From: Flectonema sp. DT1601
Lineage: Eukaryota; Euglenozoa; Diplonemea; Diplonemida; Diplonemidae
DNA length: 64,000 nucleotides
NCBI GenBank assembly: GCA_964019425.1
Contig: OZ025826.1
Location: 310,001 to 374,000 of the forward strand
Direction of reading: 5' to 3'
A model generated the notes under the pieces. It had not been told where the DNA came from and searched no databases. It worked only from the letters and a program-made list of their open reading frames with translations. The position numbers and the translations under genes were made by a program. Below are positions 9,474 through 20,573 of this stretch, piece after piece (position 1 is the first letter of the stretch; each line of letters starts with the position of its first letter).

Positions 9474-12400
9474 AAAGGAGTTCCTCCAATAACAGAAACA
9501 GGATAGCAAGCAGGGCATATTGACATCATCTTACTGACTTCCTCTGAGGTTTGAACTGCGTGACCATTCACTGCAACGATCTTCATTCCTGGTTTAAAAC
9601 CTGCCCTCTCTGCTGCCGCTCCTGGTCGGACAGCCTTGACAACACATTGCTGATCAGTCTGTTTTATTGGTGTTGGTTGTTGCTGTTTTCGACTTCATAG
9701 TTATTGTACCCCCCCCCCAGGTACTTGAAGGGGTAAGATAATATTTAATTACAATAAACGAAATAACATACCATCCCAATCTTCTCAGAAGTATGCTGGC
9801 GCATAATATTTAGAGTACCGGGTTGACCAGGTGCGAGAGTCGATTGCTGAGAATTATTAAACGGTTGTTGCTGCTGACCTAAGTTACCAAATTGCTGAGA
9901 TTGTTGAGGTTGCTGACCAAATCCCGGAGTTGTTTGTTGCTGACCGAAACCAGTTTGACCGAAGGGGTTGGTGTTCCCAGGTTGCTGCTGCTGTCCAAAG
10001 GGAGTCTGCTGCTGTTGCTGTGGTGGCTGTCCGAAAGGAGTTTGCTGCTGCTGTTGTTGTGGTGGTTGCTGTCCAAATGGATTAGGCCGCTGACCAAAGG
10101 GAGTCTGTTGCTGCTGCTGTTGCTGTTGCTGACCAGGCTGAGCAAAAGTACCTGCCTGCTGCTGTGGCTGACCAAAGGGAGTCTGTTGCTGCTGTTGACC
10201 AGGTTGAGCAAAGGTGCCCGTCTGCTGTTGCGGTTGGCCAAACGGAGTAGCACCCTGCTGCTGTTGTTGAGGTTGCTGTTGGCCAAATGGAGCAGCACCC
10301 TGTGGTTGTTGTCCACTCGGAGTGGTGCCCTGCTGCTGTTGTGGCTGTTGCTGTTGCTGGCCAAATGGAGTGGCACCCTGTTGCTGTTGCTGTGGCTGAC
10401 CGAATTGCGTGGTTGGCTGCTGCGGCTGCCCTGCCATCAAACCAAGTCCTGTCTGTCCCGTCGTCCCCGCTGCTGGTTGTGCCAGTCCCCCTGCTGCAGT
10501 AGGGGCCTGTCCAAACCCACCTGTTTGGCCGCCCCCTGTTACGCCAAACACTCCAGCAGCTGGTGTCGCTGCGGTAGAAGTGCCGAAAGCTGCGCTACTG
10601 GAAATGCCGAAAGCTGCGCTACTGGAAGTACCGAAAGCTGCGCTACTGGAAATGCCGAAAGCTGCGCTACTGGAAGTACCGAAAGCTGCGCTACTAGAAG
10701 TGCCGAAAGCTGCGCTACTGGAAGTACCGAAAGCCGCCGCGCTGGTTGCTGTTGTTCCAGAAGGAAAAGCATTAAGGGACGTGTTGCCGGATGGCCCAGA
10801 CAGTGCACCAAAAATAGCAGGCATGGCTCCAACAGGGGCGGGTGCCGTAGCTGAGACGGCACTTTCATCTTCAACTTCCACCTGAAAGGTGCTACCTGCA
10901 CCTCGAATTGTCTCTGTGTAGTGAGCGGAATCCCTCACAGCGATACCTGCTACTTTTACGATCTTCATTCCGATCTGCATCCCAGCCCGTGATGCAGGCC
11001 CACCAGCCTTTAACTTCGTAATAATTAAATCCTTCTCAGCAATACCACTACCGGCTTCACCAGGATTTTTAGTGATGGACAAAGCAATTGTTTTCTTAGC
11101 TGCAGGTGCTAGTGCTGGTGTAGGCGTTGCCAGTGCTGGTGCGGGTGCTGGCGTTGGTGCAGGTACCGCCGGGAATGATGTAGAAGCAGGAAAGGCAGTA
11201 GCTGAAGAAGAAGAAAAAGAAGAAGAGGAGGCAGCAGCCGAGGTAAAAGAAGGAACCACAAACGAGTCGCCAATTGACATCGCTGGAGGTGCAGACTTAC
11301 TCTCTGTCAGAGTTGACATCATTGTTGGTGCCACTGGAGCTTTGTCATCTTCCACTTCGACAACAAATGCATTCCCTGCAGCCCTAATAGCCGCCGTGTA
11401 GTTTGTGGAGTCGGTCACTTCAATTCCGGCTACCTTTACAATCTTCATTCCAATTTTCATACCAGCCCTGGCTGCGGGTCCGTTGTCTTTTAATTTTGTG
11501 ACAATCAAATCCTTTTCAGCGATTCCACTTCCGCTTTCATTTTGATTCTTAGAGATCGATAGAGAAATAGTCTTTTTAGGTTGCGGTACGGTCGGTGCTG
11601 GAGTGAAGGAAGACGGCATCAGTCCAGCCGCAGGTTTCTTATCCGCTTCCTCTGTTGGTAAGGCTGTCATAGTAAATGGCTTTGGCTCTTGCTTCACTTC
11701 TTCTTTAGCTTCAGTTGTTATCGGTTCTATGGGTTTGGTTGGAGGAGGGTTGTCAGATTGTGTTGGTAACTTCTTCATCGGAGTCATCGCATCCTTCAAG
11801 TCAGTCAACTCTTTCAGGATGGCAGGTGCTTTTGACGGATCGATATCGAACTTGTCAATTGAGCTCTGGCTGCTTACAAGTTCTTCAACATTCTTCTCAC
11901 TCATACCTGCCTCTGAAGCTGCCGTCAATAATTTCTGCATCCCATTAAGGTTTGAACCCTCGACCTCTCCTCCGCCACTTACTCTCCCAGGAGCTCTCCA
12001 CGGACTACGAAAAGTACCACTTGCAGGTGTTGCCTGAACTTCTGCAGCAGGGGTACTCGGCTGTTCAGAAGGTTTCTTCGATGTGATGTGTCTGAACAAA
12101 GGTCCCTTACCAGGAGCTGGAGTAGCCACTGAGTTATGCACAGGAGGTAAAGGTGTATTTCCAGGACTCCTGACGTAACCTGGTCCTGGAGAAGACAAAA
12201 TCGGATTGAAAATTTTCTTCTGCCGTTTAATTATTATTTTATTTACTTCTCCAATGCTGAGGCCGCAAGTAGAGAGCTCCTTCTTCGTCAACATGTTGAA
12301 GACGTCTAAGTCGTAGACGCCATTTAATTCTAAAATTGGAAAACACGCCTCACTAACTTGAAGATCGGTTAAGTGTTCTTTCAAACGAATAGAAATCTTC

Positions 12401-13575
12401 TTATCATCAGTGGGAGTAGTAACAAGAGGTGTTGATGTCTGCTGTGGCTTAGGAATTTTGACTTGTTTCTCATATGGAACTAAAATTGGGATATTTTCAC
12501 CTGCTGACGGACCATGGCTTACTACTCCTTCACTTGGTCTAATCACAATCGAAGGAGTTAGAGAAATATTAATTCTTCCCAATTTCTTTGACAAGACACC
12601 AACTGCCGCGGCACCCTCCGAGTTGTTAACTCGATTTGGGAACGGCATTTCCGAAGGTGCTTTAAAAGTGTTGTCTCCATTGAGTAACTTTACCCAAACA
12701 TTTGGAGGGTCACCACAAGGTATGTGCATTCTTATTGCTGCTTTGTGTGTTGATAATAGTTTATCGTCTAATGCTTTTATTCTACCAAAGTCACCCTCCA
12801 TTCTGATAGCTCGTTCTGATGCGAGTTCACTCTTTGAATAAGTTTCCGTGTGGGTAGAGAGTTTATCATCCAACTCTGAGAATAGTAATTTTATCGAAGC
12901 TTTCAGCTGATCTATTTTCATTTTTTTTTCTGAAATCCGAGGGCATCGTTTCTCCACAAGCGCCTTGTCAGTAGTCTTAGTGTCCAGCTCGGCAGTTATT
13001 TGAAATATTTCCTCTTGCACTTGTTGTTGGTGTTGTCGCAAACCTTCAGATCGACGCATTGCTTCCCGATGCATAGTCTTGGGTTCGAGCCATGATGAAA
13101 GCTGAAAATCATCAGGCGTAAGAGATGCGTTCACCGATTCTAACGAATAGGCGCAAGTTTGAGTTATTTTTTTGAGTGAATCGGTGATGTCATGAAGCTC
13201 TCTGTGGATGCCTGACATGCGTTCTTGCGCAGGTCGTGTGAAATTTTCAAAAACGACATTTGGGTCTTTTGGAAGTACAATTGAGGTAAGCTGCCTTCTT
13301 CTTCTAATTGGTAAGGGACGTTGTTCCTTTTGAGGAGTACACGCGAGGTTAACACGAAGCTGTTCTATTTCTAATTGGTATTCGATGTTGCGAATTTTTT
13401 CATTTTCAAGTTGTTCTGTCAAATTCTTCATCAGTTCTGCGTTCTCACATCTGTCGTCTCCTTCTTCACTCGAACCACCCGACGATGAATCTGTTTCACT
13501 TTCACCCACCTCATTGCTTGCCTCATCAGATAAGACTAAATTGTCTGTATCCTCACTTACAGAATCCGATAACAT
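9008..13575 (-). CDS. PDZ-domain protein with FG/GQQ nucleoporin-like repeats (two exons)
   Basis: Exon 1 is 13575-9772 (1,268 codons) and exon 2 is 9658-9008, about 1,484 aa in total. In order: an acidic Ser-rich N-terminus; a heptad-rich segment to about residue 260; a possible SAM-like fold at about 395-450 (LNGVYDLDVFNMLTKKELS); a Pro/Thr-rich linker; PDZ-like domains at about 665-745 and 832-905 (each with GSGIAEKDLIVTKLK-type and AGMKIGMKIVKVAGI-type strands); tandem SSAAFGTS units; a long Gln-rich stretch with many PFGQ/FGQ motifs; then in exon 2 a third PDZ-like unit (VKAVRPGAAAERAGFKPGMK) and an MGQQ-rich tail ending GFGFGR. FG repeats are typical of nuclear-pore proteins. PDZ domains are not part of any nucleoporin I know, so a pore role is inferred from the repeats only. 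The next gene is 1 kb upstream. Confidence 0.8.
9659..9771 (-). other. Spliceosomal intron in the PDZ/FG gene
   Basis: Donor GTATGTTATT follows codon ATG (EKIGM). Acceptor AAAACAG precedes ACT GAT CAG (TDQQC). The intron is 113 nt, phase 0. Without it the frame stops within a few codons; with it a third PDZ-like unit is completed. Confidence 0.85.
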
Positions 13576-13959
13576 ATTCGTGGTATTTAGAATATCTTAG
13601 GAGGGGGGATAAAACGAATACATCGGGTTCAGCCAAATCTGGTTGCAATGAAAAGAGACCAACACTTTGGTATTTTCTTGGAAGAAAATGAATTTTTTTT
13701 TTTAATATGCTCAATTCGACCTCTCTACCAGGAGACATATCGTGCAGCAATCTGAAAGCGTACGGTGTGAATGAAAGTTATATTAAAAATAAAATAATAA
13801 AAATAAATAAAAAAGGACAACAACACTTCATCTCACTTCACCAGATGACAATAGAAGATAGAAATAATCGTAAGAAATACAAATGGTTGACTGTTTTTTT
13901 TTACTAATAACATAAAGTGTGATCAACACACTGTACATTATATTATCTATCTTTTTTTC

Positions 13960-13992
<33 letters not shown>

Positions 13993-14577
13993 GTAAGGCA
14001 AGATAAGGGAAAGAACGATGAAACCCTCAAACCGTCGACACAGGTCCTGATAATCCTAATTGTCTCTCAGGCTATCAATGACCTGTCTTGAAGAAGATAG
14101 AAAACCTTTTTAAAACTTACATCGCGTTAGTCATCCTTAACTGCTCACTTACACAGGTCCTCATATATAAAAGAAAGACAACAAGACTAGATTTTAACCC
14201 AAACCATACAGAAATTCGAAATACAAACTAAAATTTGCTTTGTTTATATAACGAAAATCCCGTTAGTTAGTTAGCAAAATACAAACTGATGACTACGAGG
14301 GGTCTGGGTAGCCAGCATCAGTAAGGACCCAATCGCGAAGATTGTAGTTTCAACTAGTATCGGCTGAAAGTGATTGACTTCCAGTTCCCAACGTTAGAAA
14401 CTAATTTAAAACTGAAGAAAAGCTAAAAAGTTTACATGTTTAGTTGCTTTTTTTTTTTTAAGAATAATAGCTCCTACGATACTTGTTTTAATAGCAAAAA
14501 AAAAAAAAAAGAAAAAAAACAGAATACCAACAGCAAGGCTAACTATAAAACAAATTAAAAAAAAAAATAATAATCTA
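13576..14577. other. AT-rich intergenic region
   Basis: About 1 kb with T and A homopolymers (13945-13992, 14450-14520). It would contain the promoter of the PDZ/FG gene and the 3' UTR of the 14.6-15.6 kb gene. A stretch around 14286-14390 is less AT-biased and has box C-like (TGATGAC) and box D-like (CTGA) motifs, but too little to call a snoRNA. Confidence 0.4.
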
Positions 14578-15555
14578 TTAGCTACAAAGCATCACCTTAA
14601 CAGCTCCCGTGTCGATAATATCATCAGAATCTTCAGAAACTTCATCAAGTGAATCTATCTCAGACCTACACAGAGTTCTTTCTTTTAGTTCAGGAGAGTC
14701 ATCTGAATCTTCACTATCAGATGATAAAACATGACCTTCACATTCATACACAGTTATAATAGACTGAGGGATTACTGGTGATATGTGAGATGGTGATGCA
14801 TCCCACACAACACCATCAACAGACACTTCAATAAGAGGACTGCTGCTGAGGTAGTTCGCAGTAACATGACCTAAACAACCTGAGTTCACTTTTCTGTTGT
14901 TATCAAAGTAGACCTTACGTATACACTTAACAGGTGAACCAGGTAAGTATAATGGTATCCATGATGAATTAACTGAGACCCAACCTCCAGTGTCAATCTG
15001 AAATCTCGTACGGGTTCGGTTGGTTCGGAGAACAAATATCTTATCTCTATGTAATATCATACTACAAGGAGTAGTATCAGATTCATCACATGTTTTAAAA
15101 ACAGGTACATGATGATCTCTTGACAGCTGTAAACATGAAACCGGAAGTTGTAAATTTTCTCTTCTACAAGTAAAACAATCATCATCATTAGGCATGTGAA
15201 CAGTAATTGAAGTAAGTGTTTGTAATCCATTATCTACTAGTTCTGATATTATTACTTCCGATCCCGTTGGAATTGAACCGATAGCAGTTGTCGTAAAGAC
15301 TCTATCACCAACTCTGAATATATCATCTCCAACCCCCTCATTAATAAAAGGATACATCGGTCCTTCAGCAGCTCCCCTCCCTAAAATTATACCACACTCG
15401 TTCACTGTCATTTCGGTATCGCTCTGACCTGAGGGTTTGGTGACAACCTTTTCCTTCGCCCAGTTACTTGCAGTCTTCACCTGGTCATAGACACCATCAC
15501 GTAGTCTTTTCACGGAATCTATATTTACAGAAGGCCATTTGATGTTCATATGCAC
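14578..15555 (-). CDS. Hypothetical protein, 325 aa, acidic C-terminus
   Basis: A single open frame from an ATG at 15555. I do not recognise the family. Residues about 75-110 (FRVGDRVFTTTAIGSIPTG) and about 205-265 (LYLPGSPVKCIRKVYFDNNR, then GCLGHVTANYLSSSPLIEVS) read like repeated small beta-barrel (SH3-like or KOW-like) units, an inference from hydrophobic patterning only. A CFTCRR motif lies near residue 130. The last 50 residues are Asp/Glu/Ser-rich (SSDSEDSDDSPE), as in many nuclear or CK2-phosphorylated proteins. There is no signal peptide or membrane segment. Codon use resembles the flanking host genes rather than the GC-rich giant gene. Confidence 0.65.
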   Translation of the reverse strand: MHMNIKWPSVNIDSVKRLRDGVYDQVKTASNWAKEKVVTKPSGQSDTEMTVNECGIILGRGAAEGPMYPFINEGVGDDIFRVGDRVFTTTAIGSIPTGSEVIISELVDNGLQTLTSITVHMPNDDDCFTCRRENLQLPVSCLQLSRDHHVPVFKTCDESDTTPCSMILHRDKIFVLRTNRTRTRFQIDTGGWVSVNSSWIPLYLPGSPVKCIRKVYFDNNRKVNSGCLGHVTANYLSSSPLIEVSVDGVVWDASPSHISPVIPQSIITVYECEGHVLSSDSEDSDDSPELKERTLCRSEIDSLDEVSEDSDDIIDTGAVKVMLCS

Positions 15556-16014
15556 TGAAAGAAATACTTTGAAGCTGATTTCACAGAATGAAATTTGAAA
15601 TTAAAAAATTCCGACTGAGGTTCAATACAAGTAGGTAGTCCACGACATTAGTAGAATGTCGACACTGAGATCTGTCGTAAGTCCCAGTCGCTCCATCAGA
15701 AGCTCCAACAAGTCAATAACTCCTCCGTACAGACTATCGTCCCACTGGTATGAAAAAGGCTAAAGGTCCACACCTACACCCTACAAACAACAAGTCGCTG
15801 TAGCGAGTGGTCATTGGCCACTATTCTTTGTACAGGTTTCTTTTCTTAGAAAAGATTTTATGCACACTCATGTAACATAAGGATCGCTGGTTCCGAGGGT
15901 TTGCTCTCCTGCCATACTTGCCTCTCACCTCCCGAAGAAAAAAGAAGGCAAAAAAGGGAGATGTGACAATTCATGTGAAAATGTATTCTCGAAAAAAGAT
16001 CAAGTAGTCACAAG
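15556..16014. other. Intergenic spacer upstream of the LINE fragment
   Basis: The presumed promoter and 5' UTR of the 325-aa gene. I see no other gene. The border with the truncated LINE is not sharp: A/G-rich sequence around 15935-16035 precedes the first recognisable coding triplets. Confidence 0.4.
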
Positions 16015-17829
16015 AGAAGAAAAACGAAACGAAGAAAACGTTGACAGCATCGACTTCGAACTGAGGAAGGTCGCCAGACTGGTTACTGGATGCAGCAAGT
16101 GTACGCCAAGAGAGTTACTGTTGTGGGAGTCTGACATGTATCCTTTTAAACGTCAGATTGAAAAGCAGACAAAAATTGCGTACTACAGGTATAAAGCCAT
16201 GACTTGGATACCTAATACAAACAGACTCGCCTCAACACAAAGCTACTGGGCTGGCCTAATCCCTGGCACTGATAGTCAGCGTGAAAGCCAGTGCTTAGTG
16301 CAGCCTGACTCGATGGAACCCTGGGTATCTCCGACGAACCTTAGGATTAGCAACAGCTGCGGATTTCCGAAGTCCGCGAACCCTGCGGTGGACAAAGAAA
16401 AATTCATGTCGTACATTGGAACGTTACCTCCTGTCGACATGGTAATCAACTGCGATGGTTCTTACTCTGCTTCCGGCGCGGCCGGTGCGGCTCATATTGC
16501 CAAGTCACGTAGCGGCCTTCGATCTGCATACGCGTCTAGGCTTTATCAAGCTGACTGCAGCTACAGGACTGAACAACATGCTCTGAAGAACGCGGCTAGA
16601 CATCTGAAAACGGTGTTTAGCAAAGATACTTCAATGAAATCCGTAAGGATATTCACGGACTCAAAATCCCTTCTGGATGAACTGCTGGGTGGAAGGTGCA
16701 GACAGAAGAATACTGAGTCCTTGAAGATACTGGAATACCTGCGCATGTGTGAAATGAAAGTGCATTTGCAATTCATCCCCTCGCACATTGGAATCGAGTT
16801 TCACGATGAAGTTGACGCGCTTGCAAAGGAAGCAGCGCACAACAAGAACATCCGACCTGTGCTAGTCAAAGGCACTTACTTCTCGCGATCATCACATGTT
16901 AAGCGCTGCATCAAAAAGGATCTGCTTAACGTGAGTGGTTACACCTGCTACAAACACCTCATCAGAGGCCGTTCCGTTAAATACCCTCCTGGGATGGAAA
17001 GAGCCGACGAGATACGGATAGCGAACTTCCGGACAGGATGTCACCCGCTAATTCAGAACTGGCGCAAGACGATCGACTGCCCATTTTGTGGCGAACCGTC
17101 CTCACAGGTTCACCTGCTACAGGGATGTCAATCTCCCAAACTCGACTCGGCCAGGTTCAAAATCCTGGGCTTCTCAACACTGACCGGCAAGTGGGATCGC
17201 GATCGAGAACTTATTATTGCCAACGAAATTCCTAACCTTGAAGCTCTCTTCACTTTGGCGTGGCTTCCATCACTCGCGTTGATCATAAGGTGGATGGAAC
17301 AGACATCTAACCTTAGACTTTGGAAGTAAAGTAGGTGACATGTAGTCGCCAATATCAATTTGTTATTATTTTAGTATTTTCATCATTATCAATCATCTCC
17401 TGGTTGGGTAACTGCACATCACCTTCGGTGTTGTCGCAGTGTCTCTTCCAACACTCCTGTCTCCTTCTTCTCCTATTCTCCTTATAAATTTCTCTTGAGG
17501 GCAGGCCTTCGGGCTGTTCAAGTGGTCTTTGACCACCGCTCTAGTTATATGCTCGACTCTTTGTTTTCCTTATCGATGGTAGGAATGGTAACCGAATTAG
17601 CTTCGTGTGTCCAATTTCAAGGACGCGTGACCATTTATTTTTCCGTTGCCGCTCTTCTTACGTCCTCAGGCGGAGCCTACCTATGTTTCCCGTGTTTTCC
17701 AATTTGTCAGACTTAAACCAAAAGAAAGTATAAAAGAAAGACAAAACAAAGAAGTGAAAAGAACAAAAACAAAGAGTCTGGAAGCACAAACGAGTGTAAC
17801 CAGAAAAAAAAAAGAAAAAAAACGAAGGT
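16015..17829 (+). mobile_element. 5'-truncated LINE (RNase H-bearing non-LTR retrotransposon), copy 1
   Basis: The fragment keeps the end of the reverse transcriptase region, an RNase H domain, a zinc knuckle, a roughly 490-bp 3' UTR (17330-17820) and an A-rich tail beginning after GTGTAACC. The body upstream of the C-terminal RT linker is gone, as expected from incomplete reverse transcription. An almost identical, more truncated copy follows head to tail (offset 1,180 bp), so this copy's tail abuts the next copy's first base. An RNase H domain after RT points to the I/R1/LOA/Tad-like clades; I cannot choose among them. Confidence 0.85.
16040..17329 (+). CDS. LINE ORF2 C-terminus: RT tail, RNase H, CCHC knuckle
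   Basis: The frame is open upstream of the first ATG (16136), reading ELRKVARLVTGCSKCTP, the conserved linker that follows the palm in LINE reverse transcriptases. RNase H acidic residues are visible in order: D in INCDGSYSASG, E in SYRTEQHAL, D in IFTDSKSLLDEL, D in DEVDALAKEAA. A CCHC knuckle follows (CPFCGEPSSQVHLLQGC) and the frame stops at 17329 after SNLRLWK. No RT catalytic motif remains, so the product could not reverse transcribe by itself. The RNase H part looks undamaged. Confidence 0.85.
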   Translation, partial: VDSIDFELRKVARLVTGCSKCTPRELLLWESDMYPFKRQIEKQTKIAYYRYKAMTWIPNTNRLASTQSYWAGLIPGTDSQRESQCLVQPDSMEPWVSPTNLRISNSCGFPKSANPAVDKEKFMSYIGTLPPVDMVINCDGSYSASGAAGAAHIAKSRSGLRSAYASRLYQADCSYRTEQHALKNAARHLKTVFSKDTSMKSVRIFTDSKSLLDELLGGRCRQKNTESLKILEYLRMCEMKVHLQFIPSHIGIEFHDEVDALAKEAAHNKNIRPVLVKGTYFSRSSHVKRCIKKDLLNVSGYTCYKHLIRGRSVKYPPGMERADEIRIANFRTGCHPLIQNWRKTIDCPFCGEPSSQVHLLQGCQSPKLDSARFKILGFSTLTGKWDRDRELIIANEIPNLEALFTLAWLPSLALIIRWMEQTSNLRLWK

Positions 17830-18996
17830 TATTCACGGACTCAAAATCCCTTCTGGATGAACTGCTGGGTGGAAGGTGCAGACAGAGGAATACTGAGTCC
17901 CTCAAGATACTAGAATACCTGCGCATGTGTGAGATGAAAGTGCATTTGCAATTCATCCCCTCGCACATTGGAATCGAGTTTCACGATGAAGTTGACGCGC
18001 TTGCAAAGGAAGCAGCGCACAACAAGAACATCCGACCTGTGCTAGTCAAAGGCACTTACTTCTCGCGATCATCACATGTTAAGCGCTGCATCAAGAAGGA
18101 TCTGCTTAACGTGAGTGGTTACACCTGCTACAAACACCTCATCGGAGGCCGTTCCGTTAAATACCCTCATGGGATGGAAAGAGCCGACGAGATACGGATA
18201 GCGAACTTCCGGACAGGATGTCACCCGCTAATTCAGAACTGGCGCAAGACGATCGACTGCCCATTTTGTGGCGAACCGTCCTCACAGGTTCACCTGCTAC
18301 AGGGATGTCAATCTCCCAAACTCGACTCGGCCAGGTTCAAAATCCTGGGCTTCTCAACACTGACCGGCAAGTGGGATCGCGATCGAGAACTTATTATTGC
18401 CAACGAAATTCCTAACCTTGAAGCTCTCTTCACTTTGGCGTGGCTTCCATCACTCGCGTTGATCATAAGGTGGATGGAACAAACATCTAACCTTAGACTT
18501 TGGAAGTAAAGTAGGTGACATGTAGTCGCCAATATCAATTTGTTATTATTTTAGTATTTTCATCATTATCAATCATCTCCTGGTTGGGTAACTGCACATC
18601 ACCTTCGGTGTTGTCGCAGTGTCTCTTCCAACACTCCTGTCTCCTTCTTCTCCTATTCTCCTTATAAATTTCTCTTGAGGGCAGGCCTTCGGGCTGTTCA
18701 AGTGGTCTTTGACCACCGCTCTAGTTATATGCTCGATTCTTTGTTTTTTCCTTATCGATGGTAGGAATGGCAACCGAATTAGCTTCATGTGTCCAATTTC
18801 AAGGACGCGTGACCACTTATTTTTCCGTTGCCGCTCTTCTTACGTCCTCAGGCGGAGCCTACCTATGTTTCCCGTGTTTTCCAATTTGTCAGACTTAAGC
18901 CAAAAGAAAGTATAAAAGAAAGACAAAACATAGAAGTGAAAAGAACAAAAACAAAGAGTTTGGTAGCACAGACGAGTGTAACCAAAAAAAAGAAAA
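17830..18996 (+). mobile_element. 5'-truncated LINE, copy 2, abutting tRNA-Asp
   Basis: It repeats copy 1 from the third RNase H motif (ATTCACGGACTC, 17831) through the 3' UTR with only scattered substitutions. Its coding remnant is 17831-18509 and its A-rich tail ends near 18996. The tRNA-Asp gene starts at 19017, so the 3' end lies about 20 bp upstream of the tRNA. Near identity between the copies implies that both arose recently, or that one is a tandem duplicate of the other. Confidence 0.85.
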
Positions 18997-19016
18997 TATC
19001 CGAAATTCCGGATATC

Positions 19017-19088
19017 TCCTCGGTAGTATAGAGGTCAGTATTTCCGCCTGTCACGCGGAAGACCCGGGTTCAATTCCCGGCCGGGGAA
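19017..19088 (+). tRNA. tRNA-Asp (anticodon GTC)
   Basis: A complete cloverleaf. Acceptor stem TCCTCGG pairs with CCGGGGA; D arm GTAT...GTAT; anticodon stem TCCGC/GCGGA encloses loop CTGTCAC with anticodon GTC; T arm CCGGG/CCCGG encloses TTCAATT. A T run follows at 19089, as expected for RNA polymerase III termination. An inverted repeat (ATATCCG...CGGATAT) occupies the gap between the LINE tail and the tRNA. Confidence 0.95.
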
Positions 19089-19205
19089 TTTTTTATTTTT
19101 GTTTTCTGTGAAAGTAAGTAAATAACTTATTCCATCAAGACCTACAAATGCACAGAGTGTCTCAGTGGACAGTTAGTGGAAAGGCAAAAGGCACATTTAA
19201 AACAA

Positions 19206-20573
19206 TCAGATGGTGGCCCAGGCAGGATTCTCACTGTAAATCGCCTTCAGTTCTGCCGCTGACAGCTGTAAGATTGCTGCAAGGATAGGAATAAGTGAAC
19301 CTCTTATCTCTTCATTGCGTGCAGTGAGAAAGTTCAGAACCACACCCTTCAAATAGTTTTGTTGCTGTGAGTAGGACAACTCTTCAGCGGTGGAGGGCTT
19401 TTCTTTTAGCTCTCCCTGGGCTTCCTTTCGCTCAATCACTTCCCTCTGAAGGTGCCAAATTCTCTTAGCCTGGTGGTCCTTCTCTTCTTCTAACTTGCGT
19501 ATCTGCTGGTGATATTCACGCACGTCTTCTGGTTCTGCTTTAGTTGTCGACTGTGCTGTGAAGGATTGTCTCTCTGCAGTCCATTGTTCCTTCTCTGCAG
19601 CCAGTTGTTCTACTTGATTCTGGTTGGTTTGTTGTCTTCACCTGTTCTCACTAGAACCAATTTCTTACTAGTGACACTTTGGCCACAAAATAATCAAAGC
19701 ACACCTGCAAGTGAACACTGTTCTTCATGATGTCATCCATTCGACCCTGTGCATGTGCAATGGCGCCTGCTTGTGCCTGTTTTTTTATTGTTTGGTCACT
19801 AATAATAATTACTGTATGAATGTTGACAAATTATTACTGTTATGTTACAATGAAAGGCATACTTCATCCACACGCATACTCATTTCATGAAGTTCTTCAT
19901 CATGGAGTTTATTAAGGTTACTTATTTTCATTTCATGAATATCCTTTTGCTCTAAAAGGGCTTGTCGGTGTTGAGTTGCAAGATTTCGTTTTTCAGTTTC
20001 AAAAGTGCGACGAGCAACTTCCACTTCAGTTGTGGCGATACCGAGTTGATGAGCCACAGCAATAGAGGCCTGAGCAGATTGGTCCTCAAGTTCAAGAAGC
20101 TCTGCTTCCTTTCTGTCTTTTTCTGATTGCATTACTTCCAACTCCTGTTGGGCAGCTTTGAGATCTTCTTCAAGATTGGAGTGTTTTGAATCTCTGTTGG
20201 CAATTTCTTTACCGCGCAACTTCATAGCTACATTTGTTCGCTCCTTAAAACGAGTGAATTCATCTGACACAGCAGTCTTTTCCTCTTCTAACCTTTCAAT
20301 TACTTTCCTCAATTCACCATCTTCGGTACCTTGTGGTTGCGGGGTTTGTTGCTTTTCACCAATTCCCTGTGAAAGCCTTTCATTTTGACCCTCTAACACC
20401 CGAACCCGTTCTTTCAGCTGCACCATCTCGCCTCTTTCCTTCTCTACGATGGCTGTCATTCTTACTCGCCACTTTTCCATCCGCTCCTTTCCTTTCCGGA
20501 CCTCATTCTTACTTAGGTTCAGTGCTTCGCGGAGATCATCCATGGTTGCATCTTCTCCCGGCTCGTCAGCCAT
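19206..20573 (-). CDS. GRIP-domain golgin (three exons)
   Basis: Exons are 20573-19863, 19776-19705 and 19619-19206, about 398 aa. The start is the ATG of MADEPGEDATMDDL; an in-frame ATG at 20624 (MSIHNQ) is an alternative. Nearly the whole protein is heptad-patterned coiled coil. The last 50 residues (NYLKGVVLNFLTARNEE through IYSENPAW) match a GRIP domain, which binds Arl1-GTP at the trans-Golgi and anchors golgins such as golgin-97 and golgin-245. The protein is short for a golgin, so it is probably a small golgin-97-like tether. Both introns are in phase 0 and removing them makes one continuous frame. The tRNA-Asp gene is 117 bp beyond its stop codon. Confidence 0.85.
19620..19704 (-). 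other. Intron 2 of the golgin gene
   Basis: Donor GTGTGCTTTG follows CAC TTG CAG; acceptor CAACCAG precedes AAT CAA GTA. 85 nt, phase 0. An AG nearer the donor (GAGAACAG) would put a TGA in frame, so the CAACCAG site is preferred. Confidence 0.75.
19777..19862 (-). other. Intron 1 of the golgin gene
   Basis: Donor GTATGCCTTT follows GTG GAT GAA; acceptor AAAACAG precedes GCA CAA GCA. 86 nt, phase 0. Confidence 0.8.

Noticed and set aside
14286-14390. C/D-box snoRNA
   Set aside because: TGATGAC and CTGA motifs occur, but there is no terminal stem or recognisable guide, so chance is as likely.
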